From Argopecten irradians (Eukaryota > Mollusca > Bivalvia > Pectinida > Pectinidae), in the NCBI RefSeq assembly GCF_041381155.1, contig NC_091134.1, forward strand, positions 3,778,001-3,842,000: a stretch of DNA of 64,000 nucleotides, read 5' to 3'. The notes beneath the pieces were generated by a model. That model saw only the letters and a list, made by a program, of their open reading frames with translations, was not told the origin of the DNA and made no database searches. Positions within the stretch are counted from its first letter, which is position 1; every line of letters begins with the position of its first letter. The position numbers and the translations under genes were made by a program. Shown here one piece after another: positions 23,545-36,992 of this stretch.

Positions 23545-25630
23545 TGGTTTGTCTAAGGTTTCATTGTCTTCATGGCAATTGTCTACGGTTTCATTGTCTT
23601 CATGGCAATTGTCTACGGTTTCATTATCTTCATGGCAATTGTCTACGGTTTCATTGTCTTCATGGCAATTGTCTACGGTTTCATTGTCTTCATGGCAATT
23701 GTCTACGGTTTCATTGTCTTCATGGCAATTGTGTCTACGGTTTCATTGTCTTCATGGCAATTGTCTACGGTTTCATTGTCTTCATGGCAATTGTGTAAGG
23801 TTTCATTGTCTTCATGGCAATTGTGTAAGGTTTCATTGTCTTCATGGCAGTTGTCTATGGTTTCATTGTCTTCATGGCAATTGTGTAAGGTTTCATTGTC
23901 TTCATGGCAATTGTGTAAGGTTTCATTGTCTTCATGGCAATGGTGTAAGGTTTCATTGTCTTCATGGCAATTGTGTAAGGTTTCATTGTCTTCATGGCAA
24001 TTGTGTAAGGTTTCATTGTCTTCATGGCAATTGTCTAAGGTTTCATTGTCTTCATGGCAATTGTGTAAGGTTTCATTGTCTTCATGGCAATTGTCTAAGG
24101 TTTCATTGTCTTCATGGCAATTGTCTACGGTTTCATTGTCTTCATGGCAATTGTCTACGGTTTCATTGTCTTCATGGCAATTGTCTACGGATTCATTGTC
24201 TTCATGGCAATTGTCTACGGTTTCATTGTCTTCATGGCAATTGTCTACGGTTTCATTGTCTTCATGGCAATTGTGTAAGGTTTCATTGTCTTCATGGCAA
24301 TTGTGTAAGGTTTCATTGTCTTCATGGCAATTGTGTAAGGTTTCATTGTCTTCATGGCAATTGTGTAAGGTTTCATTGTCTTCATGCCAATTGTCTAAGG
24401 TTTCATTGTCTTCATGGCAATTGTCTACGGTTTCATTGTCTTCATGGCAATTGTCTACGGATTCATTGTCTTCGTGGCAATTGTCTACGGTTTCATTGTC
24501 TTCGTGGCAATTGTCTACGGTTTCATTGTCTTCATGGCAATTGTCTACGGTTTCATTGTCTTCATGGCAATTGTGTAAGGTTTCATTGTCTTCATGGCAA
24601 TTGTGTAAGGTTTCATTGTCTCATGGCAATTGTCTATGGTTTCATTTTCTTCATGGCAATTGTCTAAGGTTTCATTGTCTTCATGGCAATTGTGTAAGGT
24701 TTCATTGTCTTCATGGCAATTGTGTAAGGTTTCATTGTCTCATGGCAATTGTCTATGGTTTCATTTTCTTCATGGCAATTGTCTAAGGTTTCATTGTCTT
24801 CATGGCAATTGTGTAAGGTTTCATTGTCTTCATGGCAATTGTCTAAGGTTTCATTGTCTTCGTGGCAATTGTCTAAGGTTTCATTGTCTTCGTGGCAATT
24901 GTCTACGGTTTCATTATCTTCATGGCAATTGTCTACGGTTTCATTGTCTTCATGGCAATTGTGTAAGGCTACATTGTCTTCATGGCAATTGTGTAAGGTT
25001 TCATTGTCTTCATGGCAATTGTGTAAGGTTTCATTGTCTTCATGGCAATTGTGTAAGGCTACATTGTCTTCATGGCAATTGTGTAAGGTTTCATTGTCTT
25101 CATGGCAATTGTGTAAGGTTTCATTGTCTTCATGGCAATTGTCTACGGTTTCATTATCTTCATGGCAATTGTCTAAGGTTTCATTGTCTTCGTGGCAATT
25201 GTCTACAGTTTCATTGTCTTCATGGCAATTGTCTATGGTTTCATTGTCTTCGTGGCAATTGTGTAAGGTTTCATTATCTTCATGGCAATTGTGTAAGGTT
25301 TCATTGTCTTCATGGCAATTGTCTACGGTTTCATTGTCTTCGTGGCAATTGTCTACGGTTTCATTATCTTCATGGCAATTGTCTACGGATTCATTGTCTT
25401 CGTGGCAATTGTCTACGGTTTCATTGTCTTCATGGCAATTGTCTACGGTTTCATTGTCTTCATGGCAATTGTCTACGGTTTCATTATCTTCATGGCAATT
25501 GTGTAAGGTTTCATTGTCTTCATGGCAATTGTCTACGGTTTCATTATCTTCATGGCAATTGTGTAAGGTTTCATTATCTTCATGGCAATTGTGTAAGGTT
25601 TCATTGTCTCATGGCAATTGTCTAAGGTTG
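23545..25630. repeat. 30-bp minisatellite
   Basis: About 69 copies of GGTTTCATTGTCTTCATGGC plus AATTGTCTAC. The last four bases vary as CTAC, GTAA, CTAA or CTAT, giving a readable variant code along the array; ATCTTC and CGTGGC variants cluster in the right half. Because 30 is a multiple of three, all three forward frames stay open for 300-400 codons (VSLSSWQLST, RFHCLHGNCL, MAIVYGFIVF). These are not genes. Confidence 0.96.
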
Positions 25631-25827
25631 GCGAAGACAGATTTTTTGCTGACTGATAGGGGGATGAGTTCTTAAAAGGAAATATTTACTGAGCTATTGA
25701 CATAATCATTTTATAGAAAGATTGGAATAAATTCTAAATATTCACTGGGAATAATTGAAATTAAAGTACATGTACAAGTAAATTGTAAATATTTACAATC
25801 TTAATCAAACACAGTTATAGATATTCA

Positions 25828-26366
25828 TGGTTGTTATGTCGAAACGGTGGCCCTGCAGGTACGGCGTTAGAATTGTACGTGCTGCCCCTATTGCATGATC
25901 GTAAAAGGCGACTTCTTTTTGGATTATATCTTTTTTCTTCTTCTTAACCAACTTTGTTCTTCCTAACGTCTCCCTTGACGATGCCTCACTTTTGGCCTTC
26001 TGTTGAGTGCTCACCCCAATGAGGTTGGCTCTGGGTTCTGTCCCCTGGCTGAGACACACCGAAGTCTATAAAAGTTGTAGTTTCTGCTCCTGTTTAGCGC
26101 TCAGCAAACAGGGAGTAGGACAACTTGTTCGCCCGTTGTCAGTATAATGTGACTGGGTGGGGTGTGTTACTTGATGTCTTTGGTGGCATGCTTCAGTGAT
26201 ATAGCACTATAAAAAGGGCAATAGTTCCACTTATACAAAAAGACACAACACGAACATACAGCGGTATCCCAAAACATGCACCTCGCACAACATACATGCA
26301 ACACAGCACATACATGGGAGGCCGTCCTTACATGACTCTGGCTGTCAATAGGACGTTAATCAATCA
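25828..26366 (+). mobile_element. SINE-like dispersed repeat of bivalve type
   Basis: Contains CTGCCCCTATTGCATGATCG, GGCGACTTC, GAGGTTGGCTCTGGGTTCTG, CACACCGAAGTCTATAAAAG and GGCATGCTTCAGTGATATAG, a text I recognise as a common bivalve repeat. It ends CCGTCCTTACATGACTCTGG, CTGTCAATAGGACGTTAATC and a (CAAA)n tail. The GTCCTTA..GACGTTAA end is the 3' domain also used by the tRNA-type SINE at 37.1 kb. A minus-strand frame of 84 codons here is not a gene. Confidence 0.75.
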
Positions 26367-26839
26367 AACAAACAAAATGTCTCCCTATCTCAGGATAGAT
26401 AATTCAAACATATTTAGGTGAGAAATTGGAAGCGGTAGTAATCTTTTATAAATACACATACCGGTAGATGTTGATTAAAATTTGTTGTGAATATTTGGAG
26501 GAGAAAAATGCAATTAGTGTAATTTTGAAAAGATGGAGTCACATAAAAGTATTTTTGTGAAAAAAATCATACTGGAGGACAATAACTGGAGTGATAGAAA
26601 TAATGATCTAACACCTCCTGTATGTAGTAAGTTAATAATAATCATGGAATGTATGTACAAAACAAAAATGGAAATGTTAGATAGTGTGCTGAATACTACT
26701 ATCAGCTGTAGATGTAGTGGGGTATTAAGAGTCAGTGTGTGATTGGGGCAGGTATACATAAGTGTGATTGACAATTACATTTCAGTAAAATAGATTGTGA
26801 AAACATTGTATTTCCTTTATTGCCTGGTGTTTAATGTTT

Positions 26840-27090
26840 AAAGTTTGGAAAACATTGGTGGATGTTTTGATAGTTGGTGGATGTTTTGATAAAACATTGG
26901 ATGTTTTGTAGATGTTTTTGATGGTGTTGTTTTGAAGTGTTTTAAAACTTGTGGTTGTTTGATGTTTTGATAGTGTTTTAATGCATTGGTGGTTGTTTTA
27001 GACGGGGTTTTAATGCGTTGGTGGTTATTTTAATGTTTTTTTTATTGCGTTGGTGGTTGTTTTGATGGTGTTTTAATGCATTGATGGTGA
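26840..27090. repeat. Degenerate ~30-40-bp tandem repeat
   Basis: Diverged copies of GTTTTAATGCATTGGTGGTT and GATGTTTTGATAG in variable order. Old or low-complexity array on a T/G-rich strand. Confidence 0.75.
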
Positions 27091-29085
27091 ATTAATTGTG
27101 TAGAACTTTATGTAGGTAATTTACAGGGATCGTGCACGGTCCTGCTATGTAGAATGTTATCTTTCTTAACCAGCAGCCGTCATAATGCTGATTGCTGAAT
27201 CGCCCCCACAGGAAATCATTTCACGTTGTTGATTTAGAGTAATGCTTGTTTGCGAGGATATTTATTTCTGCCTATAGTTTTACATGGGTCATGTTGTCAA
27301 TCAATCGTAGGAGACTGGGTTCAAATTTCTTGGAAGCAATAAATTCTGTAAAGGTAAAATAATGATTGCTCTACATGGCTGTTCTATCACAGGGCATTGG
27401 TATTGTTCACTTTCTCTAAGACAGTATTCAATGTTTTCTGATAAGCAATGGGATTCAACAGATCTTGTGATTGGATTTCTATATCAATTATAAAAGATGT
27501 TTTGTTTGAAAGAATTTTTTTAATAACCAGTTCTGGATACCCAATATAGTAAACATTCAATTTCAATTATTATTTTTTGACTTAAATCGTACTAAATCAC
27601 CCTTCCAATGTATCAAGACTTTTCTCCTAGCAAAATTAGGCTAAGTGTCTCTAGAGTTATTGGCTGTTTTTGGTTTTACCAGAATGATACATATTCAGAC
27701 ATTTAGTAGGAATTAACAAACAGGACTTGACCGAAGTTGACAATAAGAACTCTAGCCAACTAAACACACTAGATGTATAGTTCTATTTATTTGACAACTC
27801 GGTTAACACAATACAACAGAGGAATGGCTGTGGTGCGGAATGGCTGTGGTGTCTGCTTTGTTAACTTTTAAGTGTTACAGCTTAACAGTTTTATTAAGGC
27901 TCGGCAATAACGAAAACCTAATTACCATCAAGATGACCACTTTGACATCCTGACCTTTGGTTTGAGGCTCTGGGCGGGAGAATAAAGTTGCAGATTAATT
28001 TAATGTGCTGACTATTAGATGCCAAGATGTCTTGATAATTGCTCATTATGGCTTCCAAACAAGCAAGCAAGGATTTCTTAAAGAGTTTCTGGCTTCACCA
28101 CAAGGAAACTTACTTACTAAGAGGAGAGCTGAGCAGTATTTTATTACTCCAGACAGACAAGCTATGGAGTCGTAATGTCGGTTTTTAGACTTGAACTCAG
28201 TATCTTAATTCTTAACAGTACTGGTTTCCATGCAGGCATATTATGTTTGAAGATTTGAAAATTATCTAAAAGTGATTAAAAATCATATTAATGAACCAAT
28301 TGTGACTTCAAATGGAGACACATGAATCATAAAAAGGCCTGATATATTTCTCTTGGAATAGTTGTTGCGGACTGACTTTTCATGACCTTAGTCGCAAGAG
28401 TTTATGACATGTTGGCATCCCATTAATATTAATGCCTATTTGAGGTGGAATGATATGCAAAAAACAGGTCAATGATAAAGTTATAGTGGACTATTTGTTT
28501 TTTAAGTCACTAACTTTGGATTTTAATTTGGAACATTTGTCTTTTTATATAAACAGTTCCTAGTTAGAACCTTTGATACATTTCATCTTGTTAACCATGA
28601 TAATAATCTGTCTCCATGCATCTTTCTCCAAATGACATTAGAAAATTTGTTGCAAGCTGTGCAACTTCTGAAATATGCAGGAATCATTGGAATTTTGTCA
28701 CTTCTCTTTGGGAAAGTTTTAAATCAATATTGGAGAACAAAATTAGATTAGTGGTTCAACAGGGAACAGATCGAATATGCCTAAAACCGTCAGGATTTTA
28801 AATCTAATTTTAATTATTTTTCATTTTTGAATGACAATCAAGGTCAGATTGTTTTAATCGCTCTCCTTTAGGATGTTCAGAGGTCTTATAAAAAGTTTTA
28901 GATTCAAAAGTGAAATATGAAAATTAGCCCTGATATGCCAAACTTTGTCAAAATTTATACTAAAAAATAGCTAGAATGAATTAAGCCATTCATATTACTG
29001 TAGTCGTTGTTCTCAAACAGTGATGAATGTGTTTTATAATTCAGAAAGCCTGATTACTGCCAGGAATCACTTTCAACATTGTTTG
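27091..29085. other. Unassigned AT-rich DNA
   Basis: No supported gene. A GC-richer patch at about 27130-27215 is of unknown origin. A 61-codon frame at 28616-28801 lacks splice context and similarity. Confidence 0.5.
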
Positions 29086-29236
29086 TTTCACACAGTGATG
29101 AATGTGGCTATAATTTTGTTTGGTTCACACAGTGATGAATGTGGCTATAATTTTGTTTGGTTCACACAGTGATGAATGTGGTTATAATTTTGTTTGGTTC
29201 ACACAGTGATGAATGTGGTTATAATTTTGTTTAGTT
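29086..29236. repeat. 37-bp tandem repeat, four copies
   Basis: TTCACACAGTGATGAATGTG followed by GCTATAATTTTGTTTGG; a diverged outlying copy (CAAACAGTGATGAATGTG) occurs near 29014. Confidence 0.9.
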
Positions 29237-29944
29237 CTATGTTCTATGAACAGCGGAAGTCTATATTAGGTCATGCGAGCTTTAGAAAGTTAAGGGAGGC
29301 TGGAGTTCCCTCAGAAGTCATTACAGTCATTACCCCATGTAGATTTTGAACTTGCATCCAAGTGGTACTTGGTATTATGAAGGGCTAGCTGAGACAAGTA
29401 AAAGAATGATCGTTGCATTACCAACTAGGCTATAGTTTGGAATATTGTATGAAAAAATATATATATAAAAAAAAAATTACTGACAAATTACATTTGTTTG
29501 GAATACACTTGGGACACAATAAATGTGTAAAAAAGGAAAAAAGAGGTGAAATCTTTCACATTTTCAACACTCAAATGAAATTAATGAAAGCTTAGTCTTT
29601 CAAAAGATCACTTAAAGGCAATGGAATTAGATCTAATTGACATTTAATACAATTTAAAATCAGATAAATGATAAAAATGGGACTAATTGTGTTTCAAAAC
29701 CAACAGATTTTTTTGACAACTGCTTTAGAAGTCTTTTTTTTCAAAATGATTAGAAAATTTAAAAAAAAAAAGGATGGCAGCTATTGAGTAGAATTATATG
29801 GACAGCCATCTGATATGAATATGGATTTCTGAGCTTGCTTCTGTTGGTTGTGTTAGTTTGATTGAGACTTGTACTTGGATACCTTGGTAGTAGCTGGTGG
29901 CTCCTATCTGACAGGATGTTACTTGTGTAACAGATTTGGTCAAT

Positions 29945-30035
29945 CATGAGTGCCCAGGTAACCCAGTCCGAGAAGCATCCTGCTGGTGTTCAGAGGCTCT
30001 GGGTTCAGACCCAGGTCTGACCTACAGGTATACTG
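29945..30035 (+). mobile_element. Possible tRNA-derived SINE head
   Basis: AGGTAACCCAGTCCGAGAAGC resembles a diverged A box and GGGTTCAGACCC a B box about 45 bp later. No intact cloverleaf can be drawn and no clear 3' end follows, so this is a weak call. Confidence 0.3.
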
Positions 30036-30581
30036 TTTCTCCTCTTAATTAAACTTAAGGAGGACCATCTTACATGGATTTCTCAAATAAATAAAGATAT
30101 CTATACACAAATAAAAGATATTGGCTGGCCAGCATGAGGCTGAATGACACTCAAAGGTCAAGGTCATTGTCTCTGTGAATAGAAAATTTGTTGCGATGAA
30201 GTTATTGTAATAACTTAGTCACCAAAGTACTTAGTTAGGATTGATTGCCAGGTCTAATGGTTAAAGGTAAAGGTCTTGTTTATTCAAAAATTAAAGATGC
30301 TCCACCGCTGACAAATGGTATTTTTTAACTATCAAAAACAGGATCAGACTATTTGGTATTTTTCTTCAGTTACAAAAGTTACTTACTTTACACCATTACC
30401 ACCATTGGAAAGTTTGAGCTTCTAATTTAACTTCAAGATAAGAATATGAGAAATAATTAATTGCATCCCGAAAAAATTCCATGGCACTATGTTCTATATA
30501 GTAGGAAGTTTTGACTTCGCATGCACCAAAAGCAAAATGAATTATTCTATATTAATTTTTTTTGTGTTACTTACACATGTA

Positions 30582-30790
30582 TATACCGTATTCGACCCAA
30601 TAAGCGCCCATGTCCCTATATTAGCGCCCCTCCCCCTTTTTGAGGCCTCAATTTTAATTGCCCATGCATAAATAAGGACCAAAATTACATAAAACGGTAT
30701 AGATTTGCAATAATTTTTACTTATTAGCACCTTTTCATTTTTATCATTTTTTAAGCGCCCTGGGCACTTATTGGGTCGTATACCGTATAC
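30582..30790. mobile_element. Short MITE with TATACCGTATTCGACCCAA ends
   Basis: Left TATACCGTATTCGACCCAAT, AAGCGCC; right GGGCACTTATTGGG, TCGTATACCGTATA. The arms pair over about 25 bp with a few mismatches, continuing through GCGCCC motifs. TA flanks suit a mariner-type target, but the superfamily is not proven. About 208 bp, no gene. Confidence 0.7.
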
Positions 30791-33600
30791 ACGATAAAAC
30801 ACCAATTATTGTTCAAATGATGAGTATCATTTATGGTCTGTCGGCGGTGGAGCATCTTTAAGAAAAAAAAAATCTTTTATTGCATTATCTAAAGTTGATC
30901 CATCATCATGTTAAAATATTGCTGTTGACGAATTTAATGTCTGATGCAAGTTCCATTGTTTCAGTTCACAGTCAATTAATTTCATTTATAATATCTTTCT
31001 CATCTTCAAAGTCTATACTATAACTGATATTTTTGCACCAATGAAGCACCTTGGATGTTTACATTGAGTTACTTTGACCTGCACTGTAAGAGCCTGACAA
31101 TGATCTAATCGTCTATCCTCTGTTATAGACAGTTATAACACTATAAAGCGGTAATCAGTCAATGCCACTTGTTTCCTTCACACACAAATTAGATGTATAT
31201 GATAGAATTCTGGTCGCAACGTTTCCCTAAAATTAATAGATGTAGCATCAAAATCAATTACGGATTGAGTCTAGACAAGATAAAATTTGGAGTAACAGGA
31301 AATGAATGATATACTTAAGGTGGTGTGTAGAATCTTCTATTAATCTGTCATTGAATTGGTTTTCTTGGGAGACGTCTATCTGTACAGAGACATTTTACAG
31401 ATGTAATTATTCCCTGTCTTTAGAGACCACTAGTTTATCTATAAAACCTTTGTTGATACACCAGATGACCTTGAATGCCCTTGATACAGGTTATAGGTTC
31501 TCTTCTGTTACTTCCTAAGTGGTCCTAAATTCTGTTAACAATACAGAGCTATAGATATATAATGGAACCTCATTATGATATTGCCGTGCCCAGAGTTTTC
31601 TAAGAACTCTCAGTACTTGACTATGATAACAAAAGAAATTGTCTTTTTATAGCATTGCATCTTGATCCGTCCCATTATAAATTGTGGGAAATAAGCGACT
31701 GAACTGCTAAAGACCTAAATAAAAAGATAATAAAACGGCAGAATAAATTGTAATTTCAAAGAATGTGAGTTTATATTGTACATGTAATTATATTCATGAT
31801 TAAACTGTTTGGTGAGTTCATGCAGTCATGATTTAGGTATCCCCGCTTTTCTCTTCACTGTTTCTTCTGCCATCAATAAGATGCCACAGACTGTATTTGG
31901 GTGAATAATTTCCCTGTTACAACATGCAAAGTTGAACATGAACAATTCTGAACGAGAGATGTGCTTGAATTAGATTTCAATCTATTAGTATAAAAGTACA
32001 GAACCCCAAATGAACTTTACACATTTAAATCAGTGATAATTATTCTTCCATTTGAAAGGCTAGAAAGATTTACATTACTCTGCAATTTAAATGTAATTAT
32101 AAGAATCTTCAAATATCCTTAGTTTTTGTTCAAATCATCACGGGAAAGAGAAGAGACAGATACAATAGACAAAATCTGTCTACACTTTGAGAAAATTTTC
32201 TTTACTCTATCCATGTTTATTTACTTCATGACCCATCTGGCATCCAGTGATTTCGCCCATGTAATGTTTTTGCTTATGTCACTTGTGTAATATTACCTGG
32301 AGTGCTTTTCATTGGCTAGAAATACATTGTAACATCATGACTTAACGTCAGGTTTTGAAAATGCCTCTGCTGGTTTTTTGCATTACATTTTGACAGTTCT
32401 TCAAAATTTTGGTTTTTGTAGTTACCTTATTTGATAAAAAGTATCTGGAATTTATGTTGATTTCCTTTGAAAGGGAGAAGGTACGTTAAGACTCGAATAT
32501 GGCCGCAAATTAATTCTCCAGTAAAGAACAACATATTTTGCCGTATAATAGTTGAATAGTTGTATACATCCTGAAAATATCCGGTATGTGCCAATTATGT
32601 TCACTATGACGTCATCAACATACAGTTTCCCGCCATTTTTCACAAAAATCCTTGAAAAATCATACCTTTTGAGTGGTTTTTCTCTAAAAATGAATGTGGC
32701 CGCCTTCGTGGAGCAGAAAGAGATTTTCACACGTTGTTTATCGTGTATTTATGCATATCCATGCAAAATGTAAAGTTGCTCCAAGGTGGCGGCCAAATCC
32801 ATTTCAAGCCTTTTCTTACCTAAAAATGATGAATTTCTAGCAAAATTTGGCGAGAAAAGGAAAATCATCAATTTGATGACGTCATAGGTGGAGCACATCG
32901 TGTACATGGTTATCAAAAGTTATGTTTTGATGAATGGCAAGTATGAGAGTATTTATTGATGTGAAATTGATGTGGATCAGAGTTAATGTTTTTCGGCCTG
33001 AAAAATTAAGGCCAAATACTGGTCCTATCATATCTACTCTTTTATGAAACTTGTTGAAGTTTTTATATTTCTTCATTAAGGCTTGCAAAAATAAAACTTC
33101 TTGGACTCCTTTCATTAAATCTTGTATAAAATAATTCTATATTTGTGTGTGTATTTGTTCGAATTAGTGATAATTAATGTAATATATGGATAATAGGACT
33201 GAATCAGGAATTAATGATGGATGTTATCATTGGAGAAAAAGTATATATCACACTGATAATTAGAAATTCTCCTTCATTGGTGTTATTAGTCTAGTTTTAT
33301 AGACGTTTCTGTGAATGTTAGTCGATGATAAAGACCTATAAATGATGTACGTTGTGAACACCTGTCTCCGATCTTCGTTAAGGAGACTCGTCTGTAATGG
33401 ACGTAATCACCATAACACACCTCCTTATTGAGAAGAGTTCCGCTGTTATTCAGCTTTAATGGGATATATGGAGGTGTTAAGTAGTTATATTATGTGTCTA
33501 CAGTTGGTGCACAAAGCTTGTTACGAGATTTTAATTGTAAAATCCAATCCTGCAACAATTGGATGCTGAGATTGCACTTGTCAATCAAGACAGTGTAACT
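30791..33600. other. Unassigned DNA
   Basis: No supported gene. The stretch at about 32500-32890 (GACGTCATCAACATACAG, CCGCCATTTTTCAC, AGGTGGCGGCCAAATCCA, GATGACGTCATAGG) reads like a dispersed repeat, but no ends can be set. Confidence 0.45.
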
Positions 33601-33782
33601 GGGCCCAGTTTCATGAACATTCCTTAACTGGAATCCCTGAACTTAAAATTCTCGATAGGTAAGCATTATGGAAGTTAAGGAGAAATCTTAAGTTCAGGAG
33701 CCTTACTTCCTTATTATCTGTATGGAGAATTTTAAGTTCAGGGATTCCTTAAATTTAAGGAATGTTCATGAAACTGAGTCCT
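33601..33782. mobile_element. MITE with ~55-bp terminal inverted repeats
   Basis: GGGCCCAGTTTCATGAACAT, TCCTTAA, GGAATCCCTGAACTTAAAAT, TCTC at the left return as inverse text at the right, ending AATGTTCATGAAACTGAGTC. Only ~70 bp separate the arms. The ends match a dispersed molluscan MITE known to me from memory. Confidence 0.8.
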
Positions 33783-34539
33783 GGTTTAGTTCAGATTTAA
33801 GGCCAGAGGGGAGGGGGGAGGATAAGAGGTTCTGTTTTAATAATATCTAAACAAATTATCAGTGATTGTCACTTAAATGACCACCTGTATGGTCTAACAG
33901 ATGTAACTGACCTGCCCAGTGGGCTGTCAGGCGATGGTTAATGTCAAGCCCTAAATATCATTCTGCCCCCCCCCCCCCCCCCTAGTCTTAGTCTTAGCCA
34001 TGGCAGTCTTCCTCAAATTCATTCAAACTATGTATTCACAACAACTGAACTTAATCACCAAGATGTTCCAGAATTTTCTGCACCAAAAGAAGGTTACGAT
34101 GACCTGTATTTGCATAAAAAGGACTTATTACCCGGACTTGATCTCCTATATGTGTCCCTAGTGTATAATATACAGGGTGACTATAGCTATATCAACTAGA
34201 GGAATCTTGGGTTGAGCGCAGTGTTCTCCCTTAACAATATTGTCCGGCTGCTCCTAAGGACTGGCTGACCCTAAAAGTTACTGGTCCTGACTAAAAGTTA
34301 CTGGTCCTTAAGTTACAATTCATCCTTGTAGTTTATATACTAGTAATATATAGTTTTAGTAATAATAATAGTGACACATCTGTTTAAGTATTGTGAACTC
34401 TCAACAAAGTTGACTGAAAACCAGGATATTATAGGAAAGCTTGGTTTGTACAGTTTGATATTCAAACTTTTACTATGCTACTACTATTTTTTGTTTTCTA
34501 TATCTTTAGTAATTTATTAGAACTGGACCAAAATAGTTG

Positions 34540-35060
34540 CCGGTGTCATGCATAAAATGTACCTCCTGCATAAATAGTATCCAGATACTTTTTATACTCC
34601 TACCAAAACATACCCTCCTTGCATAAAATGTACCCCCCTACTGAAAATGTTCATATTCAATATATTTTGTCTCAAAATGTTTGAATTTAGTTAGAGCAGA
34701 ACTGAGGGTGGCAGTTATTAGTGTCTGTAACCCAAACTGAGAAATCCCAACCCCCAGGACAATTTCATTTTTTTAGGTCTATTTCAACAAATTTTGATTA
34801 GAGACAACCCACCCCAAGGGAACAGGGGGGGGGGGGGTTACTTTTTATGCAGAATAAAAAGTACCCCCACTATCAAAAAGTTCAATCTTTCAGCAAAGTA
34901 GTCTGAAATTGATTGAATACATATAAGTGACCCTACATCTGTCATTAAAATGTTTCTCTGGCCCAACGGAGCTCATTCCCACCCCAGGGCACTAGGGAGG
35001 TACTTTTTATTCTGCAAAAAAAGTACCCCATATCAAAAAGTTCAAAGGACCAGCTACATG
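34540..35060. repeat. Diverged internal repeats with a TACTTTTTAT hairpin
   Basis: Four related blocks contain CATAAAATGTACC, or TACTTTTTATGCAG with AATAAAAAGTACCCC and TATCAAAAAGTTCAA. The pair TACTTTTTAT/ATAAAAAGTA can fold. A G run of 13 lies at 34825-34837. Probably remains of a mobile element; class unknown. Confidence 0.5.
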
Positions 35061-35698
35061 GCAAAAATTTTCTGCCCTATTATAAAGTTGGCGGTCACGG
35101 GCAGACGTTCAGGCGTTAATTTCGAATGCTGGTTGAGTGTCAGACAGTAATCTAGAGGTTCAAAGTTTAGCAGGGGGCAATGCTTAAATTAATGTAAACT
35201 TATTTGCTGTGTTACACAATATGAAATCGAGGATGGATCGCCATTTAGCAATTACATGACACATAAATTTGCATTTTGCATTGTGTATCTGACATTGAAT
35301 ATTGTTACATGTGTGTTTGAAGACACGACGAGATTCGTCAATTAAGAGCTTGGCTTCATTGACCTTTCTCTATGTTATAACCTTCATACTTAATTTGAAC
35401 CCTACCATTAGTGTACATATTTATCTTAAATAGGTAATGTAGGCTATTTATATATTATTGCCTTCTTTTGAGGGCGCTATGGTCTGATAATGTTGTCGAG
35501 GGATGGCATAGTACCCGAGTCGGAATGATAGGACAAACAATTATGTACGATCACCAATAGCAATCTATTTAAACGAGTGTGGCCACGTCTAACGTTTAGA
35601 AATATCATAGTCGGAGGCGTCTAAATACATTTTTCCAGGCAGAAATCTTTGAGAAAATACTCACTGCATATTTTGTTGCCTGCTCAGTTCAATTTGCT
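35061..35698. other. Unassigned DNA
   Basis: No supported gene, repeat or RNA. Confidence 0.5.
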
Positions 35699-36796
35699 AT
35701 TTTTAGGTCATCTGACCCGAAGTCATCCTGATTCGTCCGTCGTCGTTGGACAAGGATAATCATATTTTATATAAATGAGCCTGGTCCGACCCCGAGGGGC
35801 TGAGAGGTGGGGCCCCAAAAGGGCAAATTTTCTTAATTTTAGCTTTAAAGTCCTACTCCTCCTTCATCCTTGGATGGATTTCATCCATATTTGGTGTGAA
35901 ACATCATTGGGGAAGGACAATCATATTTTAAATGAGCCTGGTCTGACCCCTAGGGGCTGAGGGGTGGGGCCCCAAATGGGGAAATTTTCTTAATTTTAGC
36001 TTTAAAATTCTATTCCTCCTTCATCCTTGGATGAATATTATATATATCCATATTTGGTGTGAAACATCATTGGGGAAACACAATTATATTTTGTATAAAT
36101 GAGTCTGGTCCGGCCCCTAGGGGCAGAGGGGTGGGGCCCCAAAAAGGGGAAATTTTCTTAATTTTAGCTTTAAAATTCTATTCCTCCTTCATCCTTAGAC
36201 GAATTTTTTCCATATTTGGCGTGAAACATCATTGGGGAAACACAATTATATTTTGTATAAATGAGTCTGGTCCGACCCCTAGGGGATGAGGGGTGGGGCC
36301 CCAAAAGGGCAATTTTTCTTAATTTTAGCTGGCCCACTTCCTGTTTTCAGGTTTCGGTCTCCAATCTCAATGAAAATTGGTCTATATGAGTTTTATTTGA
36401 TGCCGAACAACATGCAAACATTTTCGTAAAAATTTTGGTATTCTAAGATGGCCGCTGGCCCACTTCCTGTTTTAAGGTTTCAGTCTCCGATCTCAATGAA
36501 AAATGGTCTATCGGATGGGGATAGTCGACGGAGGTCCAAAATGGGAGCTTTACTGAAATTTGGCTTTAAAATCTGACTCCTCCTTATATAAATCCTTGAA
36601 TGAGTAACAACCATATATGGATGAAGGGCTACCAAGTTTGTTCAACAAATGACATTTATCTATTTCAGAAACTTACATATTCAACTAAGGAGTTCCTTGT
36701 ATTGTTTATATTAATCGTTAACCAATACTTTATACTGTGACTTTCTTGTTTTGTGCCATGAGTCAGATGACCGTTAAGGCCCATGGGCCTCTTGTG
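35699..36796 (+). mobile_element. Tandem-core element (pearl/HINE-like), full length
   Basis: Starts TTTTTAGGTCATCTGACCCG and ends GTCAGATGACCGTTAAGG, CCCATGGGCCTCTTGT. The core has four copies of a ~160-bp module with GAGCCTGGTCCGACCCC, GGGGTGGGGCCCC, TTAATTTTAGCTTTAAA, CCTCCTTCATCC and GTGAAACATCATTGGGG (module starts near 35777, 35934, 36101, 36263), then two copies of a GGCCCACTTCCTGTTTT module. No coding capacity. Confidence 0.8.
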
Positions 36797-36953
36797 TTTT
36801 TTTGTAAATTCGTCAGCATTCAAGTTTCCAAACTGAAACATTTATGTTTTGCAAAACATCATCCGCACACAGCTTGTTTGCCAGTGAACAGTGCAGATAG
36901 CGACAGTGACGTCATTTTCGTCAATATGACGTTCGTAACAAAAACCACGCCAA

Positions 36954-36992
36954 ACCATAGTCCCGCGGGAAACCATAGTCCCGGGACTATGG
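36954..36992. repeat. Perfect palindrome CCATAGTCCCGGGACTATGG with an extra half copy
   Basis: A 20-bp perfect palindrome at 36973-36992 is preceded by CCATAGTCCCGCGGGAAA, whose TCCCGCGGGA is itself a 10-bp palindrome. Unusually GC-rich for this window. Confidence 0.85.

Noticed and set aside
23549-25675. Long open frames of 308-404 codons on the + strand
   Set aside because: They are the three frames of a 30-bp tandem repeat; length divisible by three keeps all of them open. No gene context, splice logic or natural composition.
25805-26059. 84-codon minus-strand frame
   Set aside because: Antisense of a SINE-like bivalve repeat.
29945-30035. A functional tRNA gene
   Set aside because: A- and B-box-like motifs are present, but no cloverleaf with paired acceptor and anticodon stems can be formed.
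35699-36796. Helitron identity of the tandem-core elements
   Set aside because: The ends have a palindrome near the 3' terminus, but a CTRR end and AT target are not clear, so only a pearl/HINE-like label is given.
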